This document shows positions 25,624-34,703 of a DNA stretch of 64,000 nt, in pieces. This DNA is from CADCWK01 sp965218235. Its GTDB lineage: Bacteria > Chloroflexota > Chloroflexia > Thermomicrobiales > UBA6265. Both the position numbers and the translations under genes were made by a program. The notes under the pieces are model-generated. The model searched no databases. It was not told the DNA's origin and saw only the letters and a program-made list of their open reading frames with translations. Each line of letters starts with the position of its first letter. Position 1 is the first letter of the stretch. The stretch covers positions 1,178,001 to 1,242,000 of the forward strand of contig OZ244596.1 in the NCBI GenBank assembly GCA_965218235.1, given 5' to 3'.

Positions 25624-26868
25624 CTACCGGACGCGAACGTCGCCTTCGAGGCTGGCCCCGGTGGAGACGGGCCTGATCCCTGGCGACGGGATCGCGAACA
25701 GCTCCGCAACGCTGCCGGCATCCCTGACCGCGCGCAGATACGCACTGGCGTCCCTGAGGAGGCTGGCGATGTCGATCCCGGCGAACGCCGGCGGGAAGCC
25801 GGAGATCCGGGCGATCCCGTCGGTCAGCTTGATGACCGCGCCGGACCGGTTGCCATTCCGGGCATGGTGGACGCCGATCCCGATCTGAAGGATGCCCTGG
25901 TAGAGCTCGCGGATCGGGCCACGCTCGGCGTGCCACTCCTCTTCGATCACCTCGTGTGCCCTGTAATACGACCCCGCGTTGAACAGCGCGATCCCCTCCC
26001 GCACCCCCGGCGGCAGGGACCCGGTCGCCAGGACGTCGCTCGTCGCCTCGTCGATCAACGGCTGGAGGAACGCCACGACCCGGCGGAACGCATCCGTTGG
26101 CTCCGGACCGAGCGGCGACTCCAGCATCAGCGGGCCGTCGTACCGGGTCGCGATCGCCCGTAGCAGGGCCGGCCACGGGAGGTCCCCGTCGCCCGGCGGC
26201 AGGTGCCGAATACCTTGGCCCGCGACGCCGAACCCGGAACGGAAGTCGCTCAGATGGACGTTTGCCAGGCGCTCACCCATCGCCGCCAGCATCAGGAACG
26301 GGTTGGCCCCGGCCTCGGCCGCCTGGAACGGGTCGAACGTGAACCCGAGCCGCTGGTCGCCGCGGACCTCCAGCCCGTCGGCGAACCGGCGGACGTCCCG
26401 GACGGTCGGGAGGGCGCAGTAGGAGACGTTCTCGATCGTCAGGGCGATCCCCGCCGCGGCGCAGCGCCCGGCCAGCCGGGTGGCGGCCTCCGGGAAACGG
26501 GCCATCAGCGCCGGCACGTTGGACTCGTGCCGGCGGGACGGACCATGCCAGACGAGCACGGTCACTCCAAGCAGCCGCGCCGCCTCGATCGCCCGGTCGA
26601 ACAGATCCCAGCCGGCCGCCACGTCGGCGGGAACATCGCTGAAGACCGGGTGGAGCGCCTGCTTGACGTGCACGCTGCGAACGCTCGCCCCGGCCATATC
26701 GAACGCCTTCCGAAGATCGCGCGCGAACGCGGGCTGGCACTCCTCGGGGCTCTGCAGCATGACCTCGACATCCCGGACGCCCAGCCGGGCGACGAGGTCG
26801 GGCACCGCCTGCGTCCCCGCGTGAGGCCAGAAGGCGCCGGTCGAGATCCCCAGCCGGTTCGCACTCAT
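25624..26868 (-). CDS. sugar-phosphate-isomerase-like TIM barrel fused to DUF309
   Basis: 414 residues from ATG 26868 (AAAGGG seven bases upstream; ATG 26874 is also in frame). Residues of about 1-270 form an AP-endonuclease-2/xylose-isomerase-like barrel: NRLGISTGAFWPHAG, DVEVMLQSPEE, metal-site segments TIENVSYCALPTV, FTFDPFQAAEAGAN and NVHLSDF, ending PLMLESPLG. About 290-390 is a DUF309 domain: FNAGSYYRAHEVIEEEWHAE, then RELYQGILQIGIGVHHARNG. The two domains usually occur as separate proteins. It is divergent from smc. Substrate unknown. Confidence 0.75.
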   Translation of the reverse strand: MSANRLGISTGAFWPHAGTQAVPDLVARLGVRDVEVMLQSPEECQPAFARDLRKAFDMAGASVRSVHVKQALHPVFSDVPADVAAGWDLFDRAIEAARLLGVTVLVWHGPSRRHESNVPALMARFPEAATRLAGRCAAAGIALTIENVSYCALPTVRDVRRFADGLEVRGDQRLGFTFDPFQAAEAGANPFLMLAAMGERLANVHLSDFRSGFGVAGQGIRHLPPGDGDLPWPALLRAIATRYDGPLMLESPLGPEPTDAFRRVVAFLQPLIDEATSDVLATGSLPPGVREGIALFNAGSYYRAHEVIEEEWHAERGPIRELYQGILQIGIGVHHARNGNRSGAVIKLTDGIARISGFPPAFAGIDIASLLRDASAYLRAVRDAGSVAELFAIPSPGIRPVSTGASLEGDVRVR

Positions 26869-27213
26869 CCTCATGCCCTTTCGTGATCGGTTGTGACGAC
26901 TCACCGGTTTTGCACTCATTGGGCATCGTTGCTGATGATCCGACCGCTGGCGGATGGCCGGGAACCGACGCGTGCGCCAATCGACGTTGCGGCCAAGTAT
27001 TGCCCAGCCGTTTGGCCGCCGTCGCGGTGCCCGGACGGGTCGGCGGTCGTCTCCGCGTGCTACCATCTCTGGCTGATTCAACCAGTTCGAATGTCTCCAC
27101 CCATCGGGGCCCGTGACTCGGTCCACTGGCCGTGTCGCCGTCGCAGGGATGCATCCCGGACTGTCGCGACCGGACGACCGCACCGGGTCGCGGCGAGCAG
27201 AGAGGAGTCACGC

Positions 27214-30200
27214 ATGAGCGCCAACCCGATCGACGCGCCGGCCCCTGACTCCCCGATCGCCGTTCCCGACGCCAGCCCAGCCTCAGCGGCCGAGCCGGCG
27301 CCAGCCACGGTCGGACCGCGCCTGACGAAGCTGGAGGTCCACGGCTTCAAGAGCTTCGCGACCCGGACGACGCTGGTCTTCGAGCAGGGCATCACCGCCG
27401 TGATCGGCCCGAACGGCAGTGGCAAGTCGAACGTCTCCGACGCCGTCCGCTGGGTGCTGGGCGAGACCAGCCAGAACGCCCTCCGGAGCCGCCGGACCGA
27501 CGACGTGATCTTCGCCGGGGGCAGCGGCCGGGCGCCGCTCGGGATGGCGGAGGTCACGGTCACCTTCGACAACAGCACCGGCTGGCTGCCGAGCGAGTTC
27601 ACCGAGGTCACGATCACCCGCCGGGCGTTCCGCGGCGGCGACTCCAACTACCTGATCAACGGCCGCCGCGTCCGGCTCCGGGAGGTCCATCACCTCGTCG
27701 CGTCGCTGGGGCAGAGCTATACCGTCGTCGGCCAGGGCCTCATGGACGCCGCCCTCAGCCAGCGGCCGGAGGAGCGCCGCGGCCTGTTCGAGCACGCCGC
27801 CGACCTGGCCGGGCTCCGGATGAAGGCGGCCGAGGCGGAGCGTAACCTGACCGAGGTCGATGCCAACTCGACCCGGCTCAACGACCTGCTCAGCGAGCTC
27901 GAACCGCGCCTGAAGACGCTGGAGCGCAACGCCTGCCAGGCCCGCGACTGGCAGTCGGTCCGCGACACCTTGCTCACGATCCAGCGAACCCACTACCGGG
28001 CGCTCTACATCGTCGCGGCCGAGGCGGCCCGGACCGCTCAGGAGATCACCGGGCAGGCGGAGGGGGTGGTCGCGGCCGGCGAGGCGCGGCTGGCCACCCA
28101 CGTCGCGACCGAACTGGCCCACCGGCAGGGACTGGAGCGGGCGACCCAGGCGCTGGAGCGGTTCGGCGCCCACCTCCAGGCGACCGGCGAGGAGGCCCAG
28201 CGCGTCGGCCACCAGCGCGACCTCGCCGGCGAGCGACTCCTCGCCCTGACCCGGCGCCGGCAGGACATGGCCGACACCCAGGCCGGTCTGGACGAGCAGG
28301 CGGCGACGATGGCGACCGAGCTGACCGCCGTCGTCAGCCAGACCGAGGCGGTCGAGGCCAGTGTCGCCGCGGTCCGCGAGGCGATCGCCGCCCTCCGGCG
28401 CGAGACGACCGAGGTCGGCACCCGCCGGGCCGACCACGAGCGCGAGGTCGAGCGGCTCCGGCGGGACCTGCGCGACAGCGAGCGCCGGGCGACCGACCAG
28501 CAGCGCCAGGCCGCCCTGCTCGAGCAGCGCCGGGACCTCGATGCCGCCGAGATGACCCGCCACGAGCGGGCGATCGCCGAGCGGGCCGACCGGATCACGG
28601 CGGCAACGGCCGACCTGACCCGCCACGACCGCGACGTCGCCAGTCAGCACGCGGCCGAGGCGGATCTGACGACCCGCCTCGCGCACCACGCCGAGCGCGA
28701 GCGGACGGCCGCGGCCGCGGTCGGAGCCGCTCGCCGGGAGCTGGCCGAAGCGGACCGGCAGCTCGGCGAGGCCGCAGCCCGCCAGCGAGCCTTGCAGCAG
28801 ATGCACGACAGCGGCGCCGGCCTTCACGCCGGGGTCCGGGCCGTCGTCCAGGCCGCCCGGTCCGGCGACCTCGCCGGTATCCGCGGGACCGTCGGCGAGC
28901 TGATCGCCGTGCCTCCCCGCTACGACACGGCGATCGAGGTCGCCCTCGGCGGCCACCTCCAGGACGTGATCGTCGATCGCTGGGCCGACGCGGAGGCGGC
29001 CATCGCCCACCTCCGCCGGGTCCGGGCCGGACGGGCGACCTTCCAGCCCCGCGAGACGGTCCGCGGACGGGGCGGGCGCGGCCGGCCCGACGCGGCGCTC
29101 CGGCGCCCCGGTGTCCACGGCGTCGCCAGCGACCTGATCGCGATCGACGAGGAGTTCGCCGGCGTCGCCGAGGCGCTGCTCGGCCGGACGATCGTCGTCG
29201 ACGACCTGCCCGTCGCGCGGTCGATCCTCGGCGACCTGCCGACCGGCTTCAGCGCGGTGACCCTCGGTGGGGACATCGCCCGGACCGGCGGCTCGGTCAC
29301 GGGCGGCGCGGCCGTCCGGGAGACCGGCACGCTGGCGCGGGAACGCGAGCTCCGAGAGCTGCCCGAGCAGGTCGCGGCGCTGACGGCGCGGCGACAGGGG
29401 TACCTCGACGGCCTCGCCGCGGCCGAATCGGTCCCGGCCGGGATCACGATCGAGTCCCGTGCCGTCGAGGCCGAACTGGCCGGGCTGCGGGCGATGGCGC
29501 GGGAGCGGGCCGGGCAGCGCGAGCGACTCGCGGCGTGGCTGACCGATCTCGAACGTGAGCAGGGCGGGGCCGAGCGCCGGCTAGCGACGCTCCGCCAGTC
29601 GATCGCTTCGCGGGGCGACGAGCGGGCCGCCATGGCCGAGGCCGAGACGACGCTGGCCGAGGACCGGGCCGGCCTCCAGACCCGGCTCGAAACCGCCGAG
29701 ACGGCGCTGGCCGAGGTCGGGGACGCCGCGACCACCGCCGAACGGGCGATCGCCGACCACCAGCGCGACCTCGCCACGCTGGAGGAGCGGCTCCGGGCCG
29801 AGCGTCGCCGGCAGGCCTCGCTGGCCGCCCAGCGCCGGGCGCTCCAGGACGAGCTCGCGACCCGGGCCGAGCGGTCCTCGACGCTCGACGGCGAGATCGC
29901 CGCCCTCGAAGGGCAGCGCCAGCGGCTGGAGCGGGAGACGACCGCTCTGGAGACGCAACTCGCGACAGCCCGGGAGCAGCGCCAGCCGCTCGACGCGGCG
30001 GTCCGGACGGCCCAGATCGCGCTGACCCGCGTCACCGGCCAGATCGACGCCGAGCGCCGCGCCCAGCTCGACCACGAGCGGGCCCGGAGCGAGGCCAGCC
30101 TCAGGCTGGAGCGGTCCCGGGCTGACCTGACGGCGATCGAGCTCCGGATCATGGACGACCTTCAGCTCGACGCACCGGCCGGAATTCTGGCCCCCTCCGG

Positions 30201-30918
30201 AACAGGCTCGGCGGACGGCGATCAGGCAGCGATCCCACCGATGCCGGCCGCCCCGGAGCGGGAGATCGCCCGGCTCCGGGAGCGGCTCCGCCGGATCGGT
30301 TACGTCGGCGACGATGCGATCGGCGAGTTCGAGCGCGAGTCCAGCCACCACGCTTTCATGCGCGTGCAGCTCGACGACGTCCAGCAGGCGGCCGTCGCCC
30401 TGCGGCAGTTGCTGGCCGAGCTCCACGCGACGATGCGGGAGCGCTTCGACGAGACCTTCGGCCGGGTCGCCGCCGCCTTCAGCGACGCCTTCGCCGAGCT
30501 GTTCGGCGGCGGCTCGGCCCGGCTGGTGATGACGAGCGCCGAGAGCGGCAGCAACGGCGGCGCGCCGGGCGGGGCACCGGGCGGGATCGACATCGTCGCC
30601 CAGCCCCCCGGCAAGCGCCTCCAGAATCTCTCACTCCTGTCCGGCGGCGAACGGTCCCTGACGGCGGCGGCGCTGCTGATCGCGATCCTGCGGGTCAACC
30701 CGACCCCGTTCTGCCTGCTGGACGAGGTCGACGCCGCCCTCGACGAGGCCAACGTCGTCCGCTTCCGGGCCCAGCTCCAGCGCCTCAGCCAGGACACGCA
30801 GGTGATCGTCATCACCCACAACCGTGGCACGATCGAGATCGCCAATACCCTCTACGGCATCACGATGGGCGCCGACGGCGTCTCGAAGATGCTCTCGCTC
30901 CGAATGGAAGCGGAGTAA
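27214..30918 (+). CDS. smc: chromosome segregation ATPase SMC
   Basis: 1234 residues from ATG 27214 (AGAGGAG upstream). It has an unusual 30-residue Ala/Pro-rich N-terminal extension before the canonical LTKLEVHGFKSFA. Walker A is GPNGSGKSN (65-73). Long Arg/Ala-rich coiled coils flank a hinge that includes YDTAIEVALGGHLQDVIVD and TGGSVTGGAAVRETG. The C-terminal head has the signature LLSGGERSLTAAALLIAI and Walker B FCLLDEVDAALDEANVVRF. SMC organises and condenses the chromosome with ScpA/ScpB, which are not in this window. The last 155 bp are duplicated at 33996-34150, and the present C-terminus (MEAE) differs from that in the duplicate (MEETEAAE). Confidence 0.96.
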   Translation: MSANPIDAPAPDSPIAVPDASPASAAEPAPATVGPRLTKLEVHGFKSFATRTTLVFEQGITAVIGPNGSGKSNVSDAVRWVLGETSQNALRSRRTDDVIFAGGSGRAPLGMAEVTVTFDNSTGWLPSEFTEVTITRRAFRGGDSNYLINGRRVRLREVHHLVASLGQSYTVVGQGLMDAALSQRPEERRGLFEHAADLAGLRMKAAEAERNLTEVDANSTRLNDLLSELEPRLKTLERNACQARDWQSVRDTLLTIQRTHYRALYIVAAEAARTAQEITGQAEGVVAAGEARLATHVATELAHRQGLERATQALERFGAHLQATGEEAQRVGHQRDLAGERLLALTRRRQDMADTQAGLDEQAATMATELTAVVSQTEAVEASVAAVREAIAALRRETTEVGTRRADHEREVERLRRDLRDSERRATDQQRQAALLEQRRDLDAAEMTRHERAIAERADRITAATADLTRHDRDVASQHAAEADLTTRLAHHAERERTAAAAVGAARRELAEADRQLGEAAARQRALQQMHDSGAGLHAGVRAVVQAARSGDLAGIRGTVGELIAVPPRYDTAIEVALGGHLQDVIVDRWADAEAAIAHLRRVRAGRATFQPRETVRGRGGRGRPDAALRRPGVHGVASDLIAIDEEFAGVAEALLGRTIVVDDLPVARSILGDLPTGFSAVTLGGDIARTGGSVTGGAAVRETGTLARERELRELPEQVAALTARRQGYLDGLAAAESVPAGITIESRAVEAELAGLRAMARERAGQRERLAAWLTDLEREQGGAERRLATLRQSIASRGDERAAMAEAETTLAEDRAGLQTRLETAETALAEVGDAATTAERAIADHQRDLATLEERLRAERRRQASLAAQRRALQDELATRAERSSTLDGEIAALEGQRQRLERETTALETQLATAREQRQPLDAAVRTAQIALTRVTGQIDAERRAQLDHERARSEASLRLERSRADLTAIELRIMDDLQLDAPAGILAPSGTGSADGDQAAIPPMPAAPEREIARLRERLRRIGYVGDDAIGEFERESSHHAFMRVQLDDVQQAAVALRQLLAELHATMRERFDETFGRVAAAFSDAFAELFGGGSARLVMTSAESGSNGGAPGGAPGGIDIVAQPPGKRLQNLSLLSGGERSLTAAALLIAILRVNPTPFCLLDEVDAALDEANVVRFRAQLQRLSQDTQVIVITHNRGTIEIANTLYGITMGADGVSKMLSLRMEAE
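30755..30909 (+). repeat. left copy of a 155 bp direct repeat (3' end of smc)
   Basis: Identical to 33996-34150 over the first 125 bases (to 30879), then three substitutions (30880, 30897 and 30903). The two copies bracket about 3.1 kb of lower-GC accessory DNA, as attachment-site duplications do when an element inserts at the 3' end of a conserved gene. Confidence 0.85.
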
Positions 30919-31399
30919 CGTTTCGCCGCATCAGACGGTTACCTTGGTCAGAAACAGGCTACTTCGACGCCTCCCGTAGTTACTCTCATCTGCATCATCG
31001 TTGCCTCTACCGTGTAATCTGTCATCAATCGTTGCGGCGTGAGCAATGATGGACACATACCGGAGCAATTCCACGCTTGGCTGAAGAGCCAGATGACTCG
31101 CCACCGCTGGAGTCAATCCGAGTTTGCTTTGTGCCTGAGCATCAGTCCTGGAATCACTCGAGTCCGGAGATCAGGTCGTCAACGTCCTCGGCGTCGATCG
31201 TGACATCGTTCTCGCCTCGGCCGGCCACCGTAACCTCGATGAGGGGGTTAATCCTGACAGTCCAGCGAGCCCTATTCGCTCGCTGGTTAGCCAAATAAAG
31301 TAGAATGAGTATAAGGTCATTGCAATCGAAGGGTTGCTGCGAATCAACGTCGACGCTGACCGAAGAAGTCGATGCCTACCGACGAAAGAGGGTGAAACG
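30919..31399. other. 481 bp AT-richer non-coding stretch after smc
   Basis: This is the left end of the accessory segment. Base composition falls noticeably compared with smc. Short frames on both strands lack ribosome sites and familiar motifs. I see no RNA gene, integrase fragment or repeat here. Confidence 0.3.
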
Positions 31400-32176
31400 A
31401 TGAAACGATTCGTTTTTGCGGTGATCGTGGCTCTACTGCTTGCGACGCCTTCGACCGCAGCTCAGAACGCGACGCCCACCGCTTCGCCCATAGAGACGGG
31501 TCCTGGCCCATCCGCGGACGGTCTCTATGCCTCCGATCGAACACTTCTGTCTCCTGGTTCCGATGGAGTCTTTCGTTCCGGGGATCCTGGTCAATTGTCA
31601 GTCGTGGCACACCAAGCGTCAGTCGATGCATCAAGCGTCTTGGTGGTCCTCCGAAACGCGACCAATGGTCCAATCAACTCAGCTTCGGTAAGCGTCCGCG
31701 TGGTGAATGGTGACGCCGCTGCCCTCGGAACCTCTTCGAACCTCATGCCCGCAATCATCAGCCCTGGCGGTCTCGGTCTCGTAAGCGTCAGTTTGGTTGG
31801 GGATGCCGTTACCAGTGCAGACATTGACGATGCGTCGTTCACGGTCACATCCAGCTTCTCCGACTCCTATCCCCCATTTGAGCCGGTTCTCGTCAACGAT
31901 GTCCTCATCGATGGTGAGAGCGGTTTGGTCGGGATCACCAACACCAGCGAATATTTCTCAATCGAGTCTGTCGCCATCATCCTTGCATGCCCAAGCTCAG
32001 AAATCCCAGGAGAGCTGGATCAATGGCGACTATTCACCCTGAATGAGTCGATTAGCAACGGTCAATCCAGCACCATCGGTCAGTCACTCGGGACCGAATG
32101 GCAGGCTTGCGATCAGATTATCGCCACGGCGATCGGGTCCCAGCAACAGAATGGTTTTGGGTCGCCCGCGACATGA
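31400..32176 (+). CDS. secreted protein of unknown function
   Basis: 258 residues from ATG 31400 with AGAGGG upstream. A clear Sec signal peptide (MKRFVFAVIVALLLATPSTA) is followed by a low-complexity Thr/Pro/Ser stretch (ATPTASPIETGPG). A beta-rich domain then has repeated VVLRNATNGPINSASVSVRV- and GITNTSEYFSIESVAIIL-like segments, suggesting an immunoglobulin-like sandwich. Two Cys (in LACPSS and WQACDQ) may form a disulphide. No family recognised. It is the first gene of the accessory segment. Confidence 0.55.
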   Translation: MKRFVFAVIVALLLATPSTAAQNATPTASPIETGPGPSADGLYASDRTLLSPGSDGVFRSGDPGQLSVVAHQASVDASSVLVVLRNATNGPINSASVSVRVVNGDAAALGTSSNLMPAIISPGGLGLVSVSLVGDAVTSADIDDASFTVTSSFSDSYPPFEPVLVNDVLIDGESGLVGITNTSEYFSIESVAIILACPSSEIPGELDQWRLFTLNESISNGQSSTIGQSLGTEWQACDQIIATAIGSQQQNGFGSPAT

Positions 32177-32235
32177 CAAACGGTTGATCCTTCGGTTCCC
32201 TCGTCACCTGATCGACCGATGCAAGGAGGCGTGCA

Positions 32236-32748
32236 ATGCCGTTTGGATTCGGCCGCAAGGACAAGAACGATCCGGTCGAATCGGAGGACCTCGCACCATT
32301 GTCTTGGTCCGCGCCCCCTGCACCACACGTCACTGAGCCACGAGTCGCTCCATGGTCGACGAGTGGCCTGATTCGCCTCGATGCGGCCGGCGACATCGTC
32401 GTGTCGGTCAGTTCGGTCGCTGACGCCCGGCTCGCCAGCAAGGATGTCCGGCTCCGCAAGCGTGAGCTAGGCGTCGAGAAGAAGGCAGTCACGCAGCAGA
32501 TGGCCGCAATGCGAGCAGACTATCGTACCAGCATCGCGAACCGTGGCCCCTCCATGCGTGGTGGGGGGAACCTGGGAAAGTTCGTTCGCGGCATGGACCA
32601 GATTAACCGGGCGAACGCTCGATCGTCCCAAGCGAACGCCCTTCAGCCTTACGAGGTGCAAAAACAGGTGATCGACCGTCAGATTGTCAGCTTGGATACG
32701 CTCCTCAACCAGCTCGACGGCTACATCATTCAGCAGCAGTCGCGATGA
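32236..32748 (+). CDS. hypothetical protein, 170 residues, coiled-coil
   Basis: AAGGAGG lies eight bases before the ATG. An acidic N-terminus (FGRKDKNDPVESEDLAPLSW) leads to a short beta segment (GDIVVSVSSVADARLASKDV) and a long Gln/Arg-rich helical part (RKRELGVEKKAVTQQMAAMR, then QKQVIDRQIVSLDTLLNQLD) likely to form a coiled coil. Its stop overlaps an ATGA just before the next gene. I do not recognise the family. Confidence 0.55.
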   Translation: MPFGFGRKDKNDPVESEDLAPLSWSAPPAPHVTEPRVAPWSTSGLIRLDAAGDIVVSVSSVADARLASKDVRLRKRELGVEKKAVTQQMAAMRADYRTSIANRGPSMRGGGNLGKFVRGMDQINRANARSSQANALQPYEVQKQVIDRQIVSLDTLLNQLDGYIIQQQSR

Positions 32749-32820
32749 CCCTCGCTGGAATCGGCCCCAAGACCGTTCGCACTCGACATCCGCTGGAACG
32801 CGCTCAAGGGGCGAAGCGGG

Positions 32821-33172
32821 ATGCGGTATCGCTTCGAGGTGACGGTCATCTGCCCGGATCCCGATTCCCCGCTCCGCCTCACCGGAGTCGTGGCCGTAAC
32901 GAACTGGAGCTTCGTGTTGCTCGCGCAGGGGACGACGCCGCTGCGCAAGCTCACCAGGCACGGTCCAGGGCACAAGAATCCCTCATGCCAGCGATGCCGG
33001 ACCTGAGCACAAGCATCGCTGGCATGAGGATACCGAGGATCGCGACACATACTATCCAGCCGAGGTTCGCTTCAACGACCACAACCTGGCGCTGATCGAC
33101 TTCCTGTCAGAGTGCAATATCATTTCACTCCATCCCGTGCCTCCGGTCTATCGGCAGGAATCCTTGCTATGA
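32821..33172 (+). pseudogene. gene upstream of DUF1828, frameshifted by a 37 bp palindromic insertion
   Basis: The first part reads MRYRFEVTVICPDPDSPLRL, then VAVTNWSFVLLAQGTTPLRK and RHGPGHK. A second part in the next frame reads HRWHEDTEDRDTYYPAEVRF, then NDHNLALIDFLSECNI, and its TGA overlaps the ATG of the DUF1828 gene (ATGA at 33169-33172), so it was a coupled gene. Deleting the 37 bases 32977-33013 fuses both parts into one frame at the repeated CACAAG. The layout (RYRFEV, a G-x-H-K/H region, then an xxYPAEVRF segment and a FLxxCNI end) resembles DUF6978-type partners of DUF1828, but that assignment is tentative. Confidence 0.6.
32977..33013. repeat. 37 bp insertion creating a perfect 17 bp inverted repeat
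   Basis: Direct CACAAG at 32971-32976 and 33008-33013 bound the insertion. CCTCATGCCAGCGATGC (32981-32997) is the exact reverse complement of GCATCGCTGGCATGAGG (33013-33029). A polymerase template switch copying the downstream strand explains both features. Confidence 0.7.
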
Positions 33173-33807
33173 ACGGCGAGCAATGCGCAACGGTCATTGG
33201 CCAACTCCTCAATCAGCTCGGGTCGCGGTTCCATGCCGAGGTCCGGGCCGCTACGTGCCAAGTCGTCACGCCCTTTCTCTACCCGGATAACACCCCGATC
33301 GCGATTGATGTGATCCCCGTGGGCGAGTCCCGGTTTCTGCTCAGTGATGGAGGCGAGGCGGCCGATTACGCATTCGTCAACGGCGTCGGAATATCCTCGC
33401 TAAAGGATCGAATCAGCAAGGTGGAGCATCGTTTCGATATCAACACGGTGGGTCAGGAGCTGTCAATCGAGGTTGCCATTGATGATCTCGGCCATGGGCT
33501 AACAACGCTGGTCAATGGCGTCCAGGACATCGGCTACCTCGTGTATCGCCGCGCACCACGCCGCCCTAGCGCCCGATTCCAGGACGAAGTGGAGCGATAT
33601 CTGGCCACCGGTCAACATCCGTTCGAGAGCAAGGTCACCGTCGCCGGAGCGACCGGGCCCAAGACGATCGACTGCGTCCAGGGATCCGGTGGCGCTGGGC
33701 AGCTCTACCTCATGACGTTCGAGCCTTCCTCGACGGCCGGGACGCTATCGCGGGCCAAGGTAGTCGCCTACAACGTTCGGGACATTCTCCTTGGTCATAC
33801 GGCATAG
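33169..33807 (+). CDS. DUF1828-domain protein
   Basis: 212 residues from ATG 33169, translationally coupled to the broken upstream gene. The N-terminal half has the DUF1828 pattern: VVTPFLYPDNTPIAIDVIPV, then RFLLSDGGEAADYAFVNGVG (a short beta unit, the LSDxG motif, then a helix). A C-terminal half (IGYLVYRRAPRRPSARFQDE and on) is typical of longer members. Such genes occur in mobile or defence-associated two-gene units; the biochemical role is not known to me. It is intact even though its partner is broken. Confidence 0.7.
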   Translation: MNGEQCATVIGQLLNQLGSRFHAEVRAATCQVVTPFLYPDNTPIAIDVIPVGESRFLLSDGGEAADYAFVNGVGISSLKDRISKVEHRFDINTVGQELSIEVAIDDLGHGLTTLVNGVQDIGYLVYRRAPRRPSARFQDEVERYLATGQHPFESKVTVAGATGPKTIDCVQGSGGAGQLYLMTFEPSSTAGTLSRAKVVAYNVRDILLGHTA

Positions 33808-33995
33808 CCGCTTCGGCTAGCGGTCCTCATTGATGACCGCAACAATCGGCTCGCCAGTCCCTATGGCACCGAGACGCGTCTGATTCTCAGCTCAGACGGC
33901 GCCGAAGTCATCACCTGGGACCATCGGAATCGAAATCGAGGATCTCATCGCTGCATAGCCTTCGGTGGCACAAGGGGCACTCGAACCGATATTCC

Positions 33996-34171
33996 TCGTC
34001 CGCTTCCGGGCCCAGCTCCAGCGCCTCAGCCAGGACACGCAGGTGATCGTCATCACCCACAACCGTGGCACGATCGAGATCGCCAATACCCTCTACGGCA
34101 TCACGATGGGCGCCGACGGCATCTCGAAGATGCTCTCACTCCGGATGGAAGAAACCGAGGCGGCGGAATAA
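33996..34171 (+). pseudogene. detached 3' fragment of smc
   Basis: It carries the last roughly 55 codons of smc (VRFRAQLQRLSQDTQVIVIT, HNRGTIEIANTLYGITMGAD), ending MEETEAAE and TAA. It lacks all upstream domains. The first 125 bases are identical to smc 30755-30879. It is the right boundary of the accessory segment and may be the original chromosomal end of smc. Confidence 0.88.
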
Positions 34172-34371
34172 CGACGGGACGAGCGCCCTTCCTGACAGGT
34201 GCGTCCTGACAGGTGCGTCCCGAAGAGCTTCAGCTAGATGAGCATGGACTTCTCCACACCCGCCACGGTTAGGGGGAGGGGTCTTGTATCACGGAGTACG
34301 GGCCACCCCCGCACGGAATGTGCGAGTAACCCGCACAGCGCAAGGCTCGACGCCACCGGCAAGGACACTTA

Positions 34372-34617
34372 ATGGCAACCATCCCCCTCCCGATTGCATC
34401 AAAACGAAACGTCCACCGGGCGCTGCTGGCCGACGGCTGGGTCGATGTCTCCCGGCCCCGGAGCGACCACTTCATGCTCGAGCACCCGGACCGTCCCGGC
34501 CGCCGGATCAAGCTGTCGCACGGGTCGCGGCCGCTGTCGAAGCCGGTCATCAATCACATCATCGAGCAGGGCGGCTACACCAGGGAATCGTTCGTCGCCC
34601 TCCTCGACCGGGTCTGA
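34372..34617 (+). CDS. HicA/YcfA-like small protein
   Basis: 81 residues from ATG 34372. The order of elements matches the HicA mRNA-interferase fold: helix RALLADGWVDVSRPRSDHFM with SDH where HicA has GSH, strand LEHPDRPGRRIKLSH, then PLSKPVINHIIEQGGYTRES. In HicA the histidine of the G-S-H motif is catalytic, and the histidine is kept here. No HicB antitoxin is adjacent; the nearest downstream gene is convergent. It could be an orphan toxin or a repurposed dsRNA-binding-like protein. Confidence 0.6.
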   Translation: MATIPLPIASKRNVHRALLADGWVDVSRPRSDHFMLEHPDRPGRRIKLSHGSRPLSKPVINHIIEQGGYTRESFVALLDRV

Positions 34618-34703
34618 CCTGCCCTGACTCCGGCCGCCAATCCCGCTCGCCGGCCGCATCGTGACAGGTGGCGACGCCCGTCCGGCCGTGGCGCTCGCGC
34701 CGC

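Noticed and set aside
32745..33095. 116-codon frame starting at the ATGA after the 170-residue gene
   Set aside because: Its residues are Arg/His-rich and unlike coding, whereas the neighbouring frame from 32821 has a clear protein pattern interrupted by the 37 bp insertion.
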